From Ursus arctos (lineage: Eukaryota > Chordata > Mammalia > Carnivora > Ursidae): a stretch of DNA of 64,000 nucleotides. Of this stretch, positions 21,804 through 32,695 are shown in pieces. Both the position numbers and the translations under genes were made by a program. The stretch is taken from NCBI RefSeq assembly GCF_023065955.2, contig NW_026623100.1, forward strand, positions 67,956,727-68,020,726, given 5' to 3'. The notes beneath the pieces were generated by a model. The model saw nothing but the letters and a program-made list of their open reading frames with translations, was not told where the DNA came from and did not search any database. Within the stretch, counting starts at the first letter, position 1. Every line of letters begins with the position of its first letter.

Positions 21804-22719
21804 GTCTAAGTCCTCTAAAACCAGCGAGGGTTGGGGGGAGATGGTGAGCATCAAATCTGAGAAACCAATGGGGCCAGGGACCTGAAGGAAGACATGCCAC
21901 TCACCTTCTGGGGGTAAATATCCTTTGTTGACTTGCCCTGAAGACAACAAAGGTAAGGTTTCTCTCAGAATATCGATTCCCTTTTCAGATCTGAGACGAG
22001 TATAATTTGAAGCACATTTTGGACAGGTTTGGATCTTCTTCAGACCCTGTTCTGGGGGAGAACTAAGTTGACCAGATCTGCCTACTTGGGGCTTTGTTAT
22101 TGGGACTCAGTTTGACAATGGGGTTTCCTGGTTGAGATAATCTATCCACAAAAATTCCCAAACCGGTTCTTCAACTCAAGCTGGATAATGACCGCAACAT
22201 GACTGAGGGCACTCATACTATGAAAATAAGAACTAGGTAGAGTTTACTAATCGGTTATCCTAAGCCTGAGTACATATAAGTGACTCTATTCACTATATAT
22301 TTTTGGGTCTGATTTAACTTTTAATTCTTTTTTGGGGTGGAACTGGCAAGTATCTTAGGAACATCTGACTAGGGGAAAACTCTCCTGTAGGGCTCCACCT
22401 TGTTCTTTTGTCTTTTGCTGCCGTGGCTTTATTTCTATACAATGAGCCCATCTTCTTCCGTGTCGCCTGTGCTCCGTGTTCCTGTGCTAGTCTGTGCCGG
22501 AAAAGTCATTTTATACTTCTTGGTCTTACCAAATGTGATTTCTCGGGGATATTTATATCTCTTCATATCTGTAAATATCATATACATTTAATTCATATAT
22601 ATGTTTGAGTTCAGTATTTTATTATGACAACATTCACTCTATAAACTTATTATAATCATATACAGTTCTTTGTGTATTTATACTAACTATCCACTGGTTC
22701 TAATGAGGAGAATTAGAAG
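21804..22719. other. Unclassified stretch, AT-rich toward the right
   Basis: No repeat is identified with confidence. The paired plus frames at 22400-22608 are hydrophobic-looking because of T-rich sequence and are not supported as genes. Confidence 0.4.
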
Positions 22720-22815
22720 TGGTGCCAACGTTCACCAATAAAGGAATGTTAAAACATGTATCACCAACTCTATGGAATACATCATATAACCATTAAAGAG
22801 TAATTAATAATTTGT
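22720..22815 (+). mobile_element. Possible old L1 fragment
   Basis: CCAATAAAGGAATGTTAAAA, TATGGAATACATCATATAAC and CATTAAAGAGTAATTAATAA resemble the L1 'aatactatgcagccattaaaa' region of ancient copies. Confidence 0.4.
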
Positions 22816-23398
22816 GCATTTATGTTGCATGTAGTTACCGGCAGACTTGACAGGCAGCCTATGCTTTCTCCTCTCACTTGTTTATGTTTCATGTTTATGC
22901 TTCTCTACTTGGATTTTTTCTTTGTTAAAAATATCGTATGTATTTAAGGTGTACAACATGAAGTTTTGATGTACATATACATCATGAAATAATTACTGTA
23001 TTTGAGGTAGTTAACGTATTTGTCACTTCACACAGTTACCTTTGTGAGTGCGTGTGGTGAGAACACTTAAGATTTAGTCTCTTGTCAAGTTTTAGGTATA
23101 CAGTGTGATTAACTAGAGTCATCAAGGCTGTACATTAGATCTCTAGAACTTATTCATGCTACATAACTGAAACTTCGTACCTTTGACCAACATCTTAACC
23201 CCCACCCCCTGTCTCTACCACCATTCTACACTCTGTTTCTATAAATCCTGCTTTTTTAGATACCATATGTGAGATTGTACAGCATTTTTCTTTCTGTGTC
23301 TGGCTTATTTCACTTAGAATAATGTTCTAAGTGTTCTCCAGGTTTTCCACGTTGTTGCAAATGACAGATTTCCTTCTTTTTAAAGGTTGAATATCCCA

Positions 23399-23546
23399 TT
23401 GTGTGTGTGTGTTTATGTGTATGTGTGTGTATGTGTATATATGTATGTCTATAACCATCCCATAGTATAGTACATTTCTCTCTTTCTCTCTCTCTACGTA
23501 TGTATATATGTATATATAGTGTGGTATATATATAGTATGGTTACAA
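23399..23546. repeat. Compound GT/AT/CT microsatellite inside L1
   Basis: GTGTGTGTGTGTTTATGTGT, then ATGTGTATATATGTATG, a CTCTCTTTCTCTCTCTCT run and TATATAGTGTGGTATATATA. It replaces the place where the antisense L1 normally has a short GTGTATATATACC word, so it probably grew from that seed. Confidence 0.85.
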
Positions 23547-24024
23547 TCCCTTTATCCATTCTTCTATCAACGGACACTCACATGTTCTATATCTTGTGTA
23601 TTGTGAATAATGCTGCAGTGAACATGGGGGTGCAGATATCTCTTTGAGATCTTGATTTCATTTCCTTTGGATATATACCCAGAAGCAGAATTGCTGGATC
23701 ATATGTTAGTTCTATTTTTAATTTTTTGAGGAGCCTCCATATTATTTTCCATAATGACTGTACCAGTTTACATTTCTCCCAACAGTGTGCAAGGGTTCCC
23801 TTTTCTCCACATCCTTGCCAATGATTTGCTGTCTTTCGTCTTTTTGAGTATAGCCATTCTAATAGGTATGAGGTGATTTCTTAATATGGTTTTGATTTGC
23901 ATTTTTCCTCATAATAAGTAATGTTGAGCATCTTTTCATGTATCTTCTGTCCTTTTATAGGACCTTTTATAGGTCGTGTTTTGAGAAATGTCTCTTCAGA
24001 TCCTTTGCCCATTTTTAATTGGGA

Positions 24025-24076
24025 TGTATATGTATATGTGTATATATATGTATATATATACACATATATATATATT
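24025..24076. repeat. TA/TG microsatellite at the L1 edge
   Basis: ATGTATATGTATATGTGTAT followed by alternating TA/CA to about 24076, close to the truncated end of the L1 copy. Confidence 0.85.
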
Positions 24077-24127
24077 TTTGAATTGTATGAGTTTTTTATA
24101 TATTTTTGGATATTAATCCTGTGATAT

Positions 24128-24890
24128 TGTGATTTATAAGAAATGTATATTTGGTCTTTGTCAACAGTTCTGGCTCACAGCTCCTCAAAGCCTTGGAATT
24201 CCCAAGTGTTGAGAGTGATAGTGATAAAGGTGTCTTATGTTATGTTAATGAGGCGATTTCTGAAAAGCACCTAAGGACAGGGGCTGGTTACCAGGGCAGC
24301 CAACCACGTCATTAGAAGGTTGAAACTTTCAGCCCCCACAGCCACCCTCAGACCTCCAGGAGGGAAGAGTTCCAGAGGCTGAATCAATTGCCAGTGGGTT
24401 AATCAATCATGCCTATGTAATGAAGCTTCCATAAAAACCCAAGAGGCCAGGGTTTGGGGGAGATTCTGGGTTGGTGAACATGTGGAAATTCAGGGAGAGT
24501 GGTGCACTTGGAAAGGGTATGGGAGCTCCATGTCCTTTCCGTATATATTGCCCTATGTTTCTCTTCCATCTGGCTATTCCTGAGTCCTATCCTTTTATGA
24601 TGAATTGGTAATATGGTAAGTAAAATATTTCTCTGAGATCTGTAAGCTGCTCTAGCAAATTAATCAAACCCAAGGAGGGGGTCTTGGGAACCTCTGATTT
24701 ATAGCTAGTTGATCAGAAGTACAGGTAGCAATCTGGGTTTGCAACTGGCATCTGAAGTGGGGCTGGGAGGACATTTTGCAGGGGCTGAGCTCTTCTCCTG
24801 TGAGATCTGATGTTATTTCTGGGTAAATTGTGTCAGAATGGAGTGGCATTCTCCTTAGACACCCAGAGGTCTAAGCTAGCATGAGTCATG
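24128..24890 (+). mobile_element. Endogenous-retrovirus-type solo LTR
   Basis: The sequence contains words typical of a known mammalian LTR: TTGTGATTTATAAGAAATGT, GTCTTATGTTATGTTAATGA, GGTTGAAACTTTCAGCCCCC, ATGAAGCTTCCATAAAAACC, GAGCTGCTCTAG-like AGCTGCTCTAGCAAATTAAT and CCCAAGGAGGGGGTCTTGGG. The region that normally carries AATAAA reads GATGAATTGGTAA, so the poly-A signal is lost. Class (ERV1 versus ERVL) is not decided. No internal coding region is seen. Confidence 0.65.
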
Positions 24891-25417
24891 AACACCTTAG
24901 TGTGGCTTAGGTTACTCTGTTCTTTTCTCTTGCTTCTTCTCTCTTGTTCTTTTCTCTTTTCTCTTGATCCTATAGAGGATCAAACACTAAGTAGATAAAA
25001 GAAACTTTGGTACTCATATGCAATTAAAATAAACACTAAACCAGACAAGTATAAGAAGGTCCAACGAAATTCTTCTTTCCCCAGTGATGAATACTTGGAT
25101 GTTTTTTAAAAGTATTTCCAGTATCAAATTTGTTCAAACATATATTTTGGTACTTCTATTTTTCTGGTGTCCTGATGATGTCCAGTGTCCTGGCTAGTGG
25201 GTGCTGTACCAGAGCTGTGGGCATGAAATGGGAAGGGGGTATGAGGGAGAAAAATGCCCAGAGGAGGCACTGAGAACTTCACTGATGGCCCCTGGTGTGG
25301 AGTCATTGGCCTTGCATCTCAGAATTTCTGGACTGGAGGCAGGGGTCAGGGGAGGCAAATCCCTCCATCAGATGGTTTTCTTTTTTCTTCCTCTATGCTG
25401 TGTTTAGTGACCTACAT
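24891..25417. other. Single-copy stretch with pyrimidine-rich tract
   Basis: A CT-rich tract (repeated TTCTTTTCTCTTG-like words) lies at about 24918-24968. The rest shows nothing recognised. Confidence 0.4.
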
Positions 25418-25443
25418 TAGAATACCTGGTACCAGGTATTCTA
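25418..25443. repeat. 26-bp perfect palindrome
   Basis: Two 13-base arms with no spacer, centred on GGTACC; the left arm is TAGAATACCTGGT and the right arm is its exact reverse complement. It is in single-copy context, not within a recognised repeat. As RNA or single-stranded DNA it could form a hairpin. Confidence 0.95.
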
Positions 25444-26665
25444 GTGCTCATAGAGACGGCAAGGCCTCACAGTCTACCCTGACCAACACCCTTGTTTTAG
25501 AGTGCGGCAAAATAAGACAATCTGCTGAAGTCAGTGACAGAGTTGTCACTAGAACCCAAAGTCCTTTGGGCACATTTCCCAGACCCCCTCTCAGGCTGTC
25601 ACAGGTATAGGGAAAGCATCTCCCGGGATGCTTCTTGCACAGTGCCTGGCATATGTCGGCACTCACTACATTTTTGCTGATTGAATGAATGAGTACATGA
25701 ATGATTTAGCCATGATGGTTTCAAGCCATATAGCACCTTTGTCAACGACACATTGGGACAACAAACCTTTCAATATTAGGCTATATCTCTTGAAATTACA
25801 GTAGATACCAAATATTTATCTGTTAGAGTTTTAGAGCTGCATTCTTCATTCTAAAACCTCAGGGTGCATTCGAATAAAATTACAAATAATTAAAATCTTT
25901 TAAAAAATCCTAAAAACCTTAAAAGCAAAAATGATATTTTATGGTTAATAAAGCTAGAATGTAGGCATGATTATAATGCTATATAATCACGTATGTAATT
26001 ATTACATAAATAATATATAATCAGCCTAATAAACCATGCAATTTCAGCCACTCCTTCCCCTGAAGCTTCTCTATTTATAGGCCTGATGTAGTTGGCAGGG
26101 GGGAAAGATAGATTTAGGGGAGGCTTGAGGATTAAGCACAGTGTGTAACTTGGAAGGGCCTGTGCCATTTACTAATTTAAGAGAATCTGCATCTGAACTG
26201 AATGACGAAACCAGCTTTGCCTCAGAAGGGCCCTTAAGGGAATCACCTGGAGCCAGTGAGCTGGTTCCTCCCCATTCCCGCCTATCCTGATCCCCCACTC
26301 CCAGCCACACACAAGAATGCCCTTCCTCATCTCTGCCTTTTCACAGCCAGCTAGTATCCCTGGAGACTCACTGCTCTCCTCCCCCTACCCTCCCACCCCT
26401 TATAGCAGTGCCAGTCTCTGCAAGGCAAGTGGGTCACATAGTCTGGGGATCTTTGATCATTTGCCAATTGCGTATGGATGCTGTTCTTGCTCCATTTAGC
26501 TTGAACTCCCCACAAGGCTGGGACAGGGGATGGGCCCTCCTCTTCCTTGGATCTCACTCATCTTCTCTGTCCCAGTAGAAGAGGGCCAGTGGGCTAAGCC
26601 AGGCAGTAGCACTCATCTTGGGATGGAGACACACTTGCTTCGGACAAGTCACAAATTCTTTTGGG
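25444..26665. other. Single-copy stretch with a short L2 tail
   Basis: An L2 3' end in sense lies at about 25625-25700 (CACAGTGCCTGGCATATGTC then TGATTGAATGAATGAG). A weak antisense MIR trace lies near 25480-25575. The remaining sequence shows no gene. Confidence 0.45.
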
Positions 26666-26829
26666 CAGTGACTCTCACACTTGATCAGAATCACCTGCAG
26701 GGCTGGTTAAACCCTGATTTCTCCACCTTCCTCCTCTTCCCTCAACCAGGATTTCTGATTGAGTGAGTCTGGGTCTTGATAATTTGCATTATTAACGAGG
26801 TGAGGGGACTGCACTTTGAGAACTACCTC
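26666..26829 (+). mobile_element. hAT-Charlie MITE (MER5/MER20-like)
   Basis: Left end CAGTGACTCTCACACTTGAT, then CAGAATCACCTGCAGGGCTG, AATTTGCATTATTAACGAGG and right end CACTTTGAGAACTACCTC. The CAGTGNTTCTCA / TGAGAACCACTG-type inverted ends are typical of this group. Non-autonomous and ancient. Confidence 0.75.
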
Positions 26830-26914
26830 ATATGGGCCTGTCATAGTTTCAAGGCTATGATGGATTCCTGGGTGATGGTGTTAGTTCTCTCCCAGAGTTC
26901 TGTGTGCGTTACTG

Positions 26915-27065
26915 TTTACAAAATGTTTTCTCATGTATTCTTCCACAACCTTCCTAGGTAATAGACAAGGTAGGTGTTGATTCTTGTCTAGTTGCAGAGA
27001 GATTGGGTTCCTTGCTCAAGGACCCCGCTGACAAGCTGGGGAACTGGGGTTCGGGCCCGGGGCCA
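26915..27065 (-). mobile_element. MIR relic, antisense
   Basis: CATGTATTCTTCCACAACCT, TAGGTAATAGACAAGGTAGG, GGTTCCTTGCTCAAGGACC and ACTGGGGTTCGGGCCCGG follow antisense MIR. Confidence 0.6.
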
Positions 27066-27503
27066 CTCTCCCACATGTGCCGTGCTTCTCAACACTTCCT
27101 TTTTGGATGGGACTAGTTCTGCTGGTTTGAATTTGCAGGGAGCTCTTCATCTAGTGACGCAGGCAATGGAACAAAATGTTCATTCGCTTCCAGGAGGGTT
27201 GATTGCTCCACGAGTCCTGCAGAATCCGTGATCACAGGCTCTTTTCTTTGATCAATAAAGCAACACTCTTCTCACCCTGGAAAGGAAACAGGCCATAATT
27301 TGCAAGATGACACGCAGCCTGAAGTTTGGGCCCATCTCCAGGGCTGTTAGTAGCAGCTTTGTTGTCAGGAGAGACGAGGCACACTGAGTTTGGCCATTGC
27401 ACACTGCTCCTCATCCAGGTGATCTATCCAGTGACCTCTCTCTGACCTCAGGTTCTGGAAGGCCAAGGGCTGCCACTCAAATCACTCATGAGAGCCAAAC
27501 AGC
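27066..27503. other. Single-copy stretch
   Basis: No repeat or gene recognised before the SINE target site. Confidence 0.4.
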
Positions 27504-27520
27504 AGAAGGTTTGTCTTTTA

Positions 27521-27734
27521 TTTATTTTTATTTTTATTTTTTTTTAAAGATTTTATTTATTTATTCGACAGAGATAGAGACAACCAGCGAGAGAGGGAAC
27601 ACAAGCAGGGGGAGTGGGAGAGGAAGAAGCAGGCTCATAGCGGAGGAGCCTGATGTGGGGCTCGATCCCATAACGCCGGGATCACGCCCTGAGCTGAAGG
27701 CAGGTGCTTAACCGCTGTGCCACCCAGGCGCCCC
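27521..27734 (-). mobile_element. Can-SINE (SINEC), antisense, complete
   Basis: T-rich tail at the left, head GCCACCCAGGCGCCCC at the right. A perfect 17-bp duplication, AGAAGGTTTGTCTTTTA, lies at 27504-27520 and 27735-27751. The body is nearly identical to the copy at 2386-2585 across the diagnostic CTCATAGCGGAGGAGCCTGA and CCATAACGCCGGGATCAC segments. The 104-codon plus frame here is an artefact. Confidence 0.96.
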
Positions 27735-27751
27735 AGAAGGTTTGTCTTTTA

Positions 27752-28174
27752 AATCTGTCCAACCTGTGACTGCGTCAAGGAAGTAGAAGTCTCCCTCATC
27801 TCAAGGGCCTTAAGTCATGGTAGGGTACCTGGGACTATGCACAGTACCAACCTCACTGTTTATTTCCATCTGAGCATCACATCTGTCATCAGATAAAGCC
27901 TCTTTCGAGCTCCTGTTCATAAAATCTGTACCCATTTTAGTAGTGAGATAATCTGTTTGTGATAGATTTATCTCATCTGTTAGAAAAGAAATGCCATGTT
28001 TTGGCAGATTATTACTTAGGGATCCCTCCATATAGCTCATTCCCCTGTATCTGTATCCTTCCCTACTTTCTCACAGAACACTCTTAACTTCTGGTGCCAG
28101 CAAAGCCTGTAGGTCATGCCCAGTTGCCTAAGTCTTGAGCTCCTGAGGTGACATTCAGAAAGAAGAGAATAGCC
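27752..28174. other. Single-copy stretch
   Basis: Nothing recognised. A 76-codon antisense frame at 27810-28040 has no identifiable feature. Confidence 0.4.
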
Positions 28175-28185
28175 GAGATCTGTGG

Positions 28186-28406
28186 TTTTTTTTTAATAAT
28201 ATTTTTTATTATATTATGTTAGTCACCATACAGTACGTCCCTAGTTTTTGATGTAAAGCTACACGATTCATTACTTGTGTATAACACCCAGTGCACCATG
28301 CAATACGTGCCCTCCTTAGTACCCATCACCAGCCTATCCCATTCCCCCACCCCCCTCCCCTCTGGAGCCCTCAGTTTGTTTCCCAGAGTCCATAGTCTCT
28401 CGTGGT
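28186..28406 (-). mobile_element. Carnivore L1 3' end, antisense, 5'-truncated
   Basis: On plus: T-run, TTATATTATGTTAGTCACCA, GTGTATAACACCCAGTGCAC, CAATACGTGCCCTCCTTAGT, CCCATTCCCCCACCCCCCTC and CATAGTCTCTCGTGGT. This is the reverse complement of the L1 3' UTR seen at 1371-1714. Flanks GAGATCTGTG at 28175-28184 and 28407-28416 form a 10-bp target duplication. At about 220 bp it is a severely truncated insertion. Confidence 0.9.
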
Positions 28407-28416
28407 GAGATCTGTG

Positions 28417-30902
28417 TTTTATTTCATGGTTCTACTTTGTCTTATTTGGAAAACACTAGTAGTGATAAGAAGAATTTCTTAGAGACATCTATATTTTCAG
28501 CATTGAGTCTCAAACTCAAAAAAAAAAAAATCTAAGCAGCAGCTTCTAGGTAAAGAGAGCTTGGATTGAAAAGAATTTGAAACGCATGAGCTCAGTCTGA
28601 GACCTCCATTCTTGGGGGGACTTGTACATTGTTTCCCAGGCATTGATCATATCGAGGACTCAGTGGCTTATATTGTCACCGACACACTGTCCCATCTTGC
28701 CTTTCATGGTACGATGGATGCTGAACTGTCCTGGCTTCGATGATGTCTTTTTTTGGGCTTGTTTATCTTAGGGGCTCTGTGGGGGAGCTGATGATCCTTT
28801 CATGAGATGCACATGCCTCCAGGACTGCTTTGCACAGGATGGACAATCGATGACCTTGTGGACACTGCTGTCCTGCAGAGGGCGAGACTGGGGCTATTCA
28901 CAGCTTGGTAATTGGCCCCGATGCTGAGATCTTCATCCTGAGCAAATGCTGGCATCAGGGGGGCAGTTACAGATCAATGCAGGGGCGCTGAATACACAGG
29001 CCCCAGAAAAAAATATACCAAAATCAAAAATGGATTTGTGTTTAGCGTGCATTGTATATCCTGGTCTGGTTATGAATAATTTAGCCTTCCCCAGGCTGAA
29101 TAGACTATATTTAGCAAGCCTATTTTGCTTACAATACGTCCTATCCTTTTATGAAGAAGTATAAAGCATAGGAGAGCTGCTGTGAATTTGGGGTGACTTC
29201 ATTTGGTGGGAGCAAGAGTGCGGAGGTGTTCTCACAGGCAGCCCTGTGCTCATGACATATGCCTGGGAAAGCCAAGGGCAGAGGCCTCATGGCACTGAAG
29301 CTGAGAAAGGTGTCAGCATTGTATCTCCCTGACTGGGCATGGGTTGTGGTTATTCTTCCTGTGATGTTGGTGGCTCCCGGCTGGGTCACCTATCCAAGAG
29401 AGGGGATGTGGTAAGATTTGAGAGGTGCCAAGTGGTTTCACTTCCCTCCTGTTTTGTTACAGTCCCAGCAGAATTGAATGGCACACTCAAATCGGGCAAT
29501 TTGAGGGGACTTTATAGGCTCTGTGCAAAGGTTTAGGCAGGATGAGGGGGAACCCACAGGGGATGATGCAGATTCCCAGGGCAGGAACAGCAGGGCTCCT
29601 TACCTTTCCCACGTCTGAAACAGTAAAGGTAGAGAGCAGTTTCTGGAACCCAGGAAAGGGAGGGCTGTGTGGACTGGCTGTTGAACAGAAATTCAAGGTT
29701 TGGTTGGGGATGGCCTATGGTGACTCCACGGGGGAGGAAACCAGAAAGATAAATACCTGGACTGAACTTTCTTCCTTTTTTCTCATCCCCTGTGGATGCT
29801 CCCCTATTGATTGGCCCCAGTAGAAAGCTAGGAGTAGGGGAGTCCCTCATATAATCCATATAGCGCAGCCTCCTAGGGAGGGAAATGTGGAAAGCAGATC
29901 TGGAGGTAAAAATGGAAGATGCCAGTGCACCCCACTACCCTTCTTGTAAGGACACTTCTGCTGCGGGTTGCACTGTATACTAGCTCTAGAAGGTATTAAC
30001 TTGCAAACATCCAACATTGGGAAAGTGATAGACTTAGCCGTTAGTAAAAGATCTGGGGTGTCCATCAAATTGGTTGGCTCTCAGCTATCTCAGGGATGGC
30101 ACATGGGACAGGCACATTTTATGGGTAAGGTGAAAATAGTAGTAATGGGAAGCTAATGGTGCAGCTCAGGTGGTTCAGCGAGAAGCCTTCTGGGTGAGCT
30201 CTCCACTGGGGGCCTTTATTTGTGTAACTGCTCTGGACACCTGCATGGTGGGGGAGAGGGGGATGGGGATGGGATGTGGATATGGGAAATAGAAGTCACT
30301 GGCCTGGTTTCGGAGCCTGCCAGACCTTGAGGTCCTTGGGAGGCAGATACTCAAACCCACTGCTGATTGCCAGGGGCATCCCAAGAATTCATCCCCAAGT
30401 CAGATTTTTTAGAACGTAAAACATATTTTCCTGTAAATAGCAATTCTGTGAAAACTGATTATGATTCTCGACTGCTCCTCAAAAGTCTATTTAAATGCTG
30501 GGTGGTAAGTACAAGGGCGTTTGTTAAATTATTTTCCTTTTTTTTTTCAGTATGTTTGAAATATTTCATAAGTAAAAATAAAATAGATTAAAAATTCAGT
30601 TTAATACATAATATTCTGACCTCTCCATGTCCTGGGAGGTGGGCCAATGGAGATGATGGAGAAGTTAAAGAAGGAAGAGAGTCTTCTTTCCCTTATTTTT
30701 GGGGGCAAAACTTTGAAACAGGGTACATATGTCCTTGACTTGCCCCCCACATTCCCTTCTGCACCTTCAGTGAGCTCCTGCCTCATCCAGTGTGACAACT
30801 CCACATCCCAAGTCAGCCCTTTGAGCACCATGTCTTCTTGTTCTCCCCCTTCAAAACCACCTTATGGCTAGTCTTGGGAAGTGATTAGGGATGGTCAGTG
30901 AA
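28417..30902. other. Single-copy stretch, no gene supported
   Basis: About 2.5 kb. An A12 run sits at about 28518-28530. T-rich and A-rich words at 30540-30600 (TATGTTTGAAATATTTCATA) may be an L1 3'-end scrap. Antisense frames at 29533-29859 and 29487-29696 and the plus frame at 29542-29823 overlap one another and show no domain. Confidence 0.4.
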
Positions 30903-31406
30903 CTGTCTTGAAACAATAATCATTTTATTTGCTCATGCTTCTGTGGGTCAGGAATTTGGAGAAAGCATATGGGGATAGATGACAGTGTGTGTGTGATCCA
31001 TGATGTCTGATTTTGATTGGAAAGGTTCACATGGCCAGGGGCTGGTTGGGCAGCTCAATGGGATCATATGTTTGGGGTTCTGCTCCTGATTGCAGCTCGG
31101 TTCTCTGGTTTTCCTCTGTGTGGCTTTTTCATGAGCCCAGCTTAGGCTTCTTCACAGCATGGTGGACTCAGAGTATTTTGATATCCTACATGGTATTCAA
31201 CTTCCCCTGGAGGAAGTGGAAGCTGCTCGCTCTTTGAAAGACTAGACCAATTACTGTGGAGCCACTTTACCACATGCTGTATTGATAAAGCTGGCCCAGA
31301 TTCAAGGGGAGGGGAAAGAGTAGTACCTTTGATGAGTGATGTGACATGAGTATAACAGCGGGGGAAGGAGTCAATGGTGGCCATTCTTGGAGACTGACTT
31401 TCCCAC
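30903..31406 (-). mobile_element. MLT1-type MaLR LTR, antisense
   Basis: AATAATCATTTTATTTGCTC, TTCTGTGGGTCAGGAATTTG, AGCATGGTGGACTC and CCCAGATTCAAGGGGAGGGG, ending GGCCATTCTTGGAGACTGAC, follow the reverse complement of an MLT1-family LTR. It lies head-to-head with the sense copy at 31441. Confidence 0.6.
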
Positions 31407-31440
31407 AAAGGAATCAGGCTGACTTAAATTTTTCCGGGGG

Positions 31441-31990
31441 TGAATGTCAATAGCCTTGAATGGCGTTAAAAAAATGGCTGCATATTCTTTGATATTCCTT
31501 CCTAGAGAGATGGTCTTCTCTTGGATTTGGGTGGGCGTGTGGCTAGTTAACTAAAAGAATGTGGTGGAAGTAAGTCTGGTGACTTTCAAGGCTAGATCAA
31601 AAGGGCCATGAAGCTTCTGCCTGGTTCTCTCCAGATGTTCACTCAGGGAAAAGCCAGGTGCCCATGTAAGTCTGACCATCCGGGGGGCAACATGTTGGAG
31701 AGACCACATAAAGGGGCTCCAGTCTGCACCCCAGCTGAGCTGCCAGCCAACAGCCAGCATCAACTGCTCCCCATCTGAGTGCGCCATCTTGTACATCCAG
31801 TCCAGTCAAGTCTTTACATGTTGCAGCCCCAGCTGACATCTCTCTACAATCCCAAACTTGAACATCCTGAGAAGCCATAAGCCCTCAGACAAGCCTTTCC
31901 CAAATTCCTGACCCACAAAATGGTCAGGAAGGAAAATGGTTATTTTAAACCTTTAAGTTTGGGGGGATTTGTTATGCAGCAGTATTACCA
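31441..31990 (+). mobile_element. MLT1-type MaLR LTR, sense
   Basis: GACTTTCAAGGCTAGATCAA, GCTTCTGCCTGGTTCTCTCC, GCCAGCCAACAGCCAGCATC, GAGTGCGCCATCTTG, GCAGCCCCAGCTGACATCTC, CCAAATTCCTGACCCACAAA and TTTGTTATGCAGCAGTATTA are all in the order of MLT1 LTRs. The antisense frames at 31551-31878 are by-products. No internal sequence is present. Confidence 0.85.
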
Positions 31991-32227
31991 AAACATCTTA
32001 TAAAGCTCCTGGAGATATCTCCATTTAAGTTATTTCCATGTGGGGAATGGAATTCAGCAATGAGGTAAAAATGGGGGTGATGGGGGAAAGACATGAGTTG
32101 GTGGTGATATAAAGTAGTCAGATTTGTTTTGGCTGAGAGTCTGGCTTCCTTCCCTAAGTGGCTCCTGCTTTTCACAGACACTTGTTTACTCCCATATGAA
32201 CCTGCAGATTGTCACAAGCTCCAGGCA
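31991..32227. other. Short single-copy stretch
   Basis: Nothing recognised. Confidence 0.4.
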
Positions 32228-32380
32228 AGACAGAAGCCATTTCTCTTTCTAAGCTCTAGGGCCCTCATCTGAAAAGAGGGGTACAAATACTTCTCTGAGT
32301 TCCTGTGAAGCTTAGATAAGGTAACATTCAAGAATCATCTAGCATATTGTCTGCTATATAATTGTGCAAAAATTTACTGG
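32228..32380 (+). mobile_element. MIR relic
   Basis: TCTAGGGCCCTCATCTGAAA, GAGTTCCTGTGAAGCTTAGA and TAGCATATTGTCTGCTATAT follow the sense 3' half of MIR. Confidence 0.55.
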
Positions 32381-32394
32381 ACATGAATCTGAGA

Positions 32395-32530
32395 ACACAT
32401 TCACTCACCAAATATTTATTGAGCAATTAGTTTGTAAAACCTTGTGTTAGGTGCCAGGATTCAGGAGGTTCTTGGGACAAGAGATTGTCTGTATCTCTTG
32501 ATGACTTTATATCCAGTTTCTGTACCTACA
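32395..32530 (-). mobile_element. L2 LINE relic, antisense
   Basis: TCACTCACCAAATATTTATT followed by GAGCAATTAG and GTGTTAGGTGCCAGGATTCA is the reverse complement of the L2 3' end. Confidence 0.6.
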
Positions 32531-32695
32531 AGGTCTCTCTTGAGCTGAGGCTGAGAAAGGGGGTGAAGAGTCATGGCTCAGGGATGGAATTTCATTCCTG
32601 AATTTTGGCTCCATCTGGTCTCTCACTGTGAGGTGTGCAAGGATCCCAGGGCCCAGAAGGGCCCGGGAGTTACACGTCAGGAAAAGTTTAACATT

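Larger units (their letters stand above)
22925..24122 (-). mobile_element. L1 3' UTR plus ORF2 C-terminal region, antisense, about 1.2 kb
   Basis: On plus, AAGGTGTACAACATGAAGTT, CCCCACCCCCTGTCTCTACC, TCTGGCTTATTTCACTTAGA, TTGGATATATACCCAGAAGC, AACAGTGTGCAAGGGTTCCC and ATCCTTTGCCCATTTTTAAT are the antisense of an L1 3' UTR followed by the ORF2 C-terminal part. It is the longest single mobile element in the window. Frameshifts and two internal microsatellites show it is inactive. Confidence 0.85.

Noticed and set aside
27397..27711. Plus-strand open frame of 104 codons
   Set aside because: Its second half is the antisense Can-SINE at 27521-27734.
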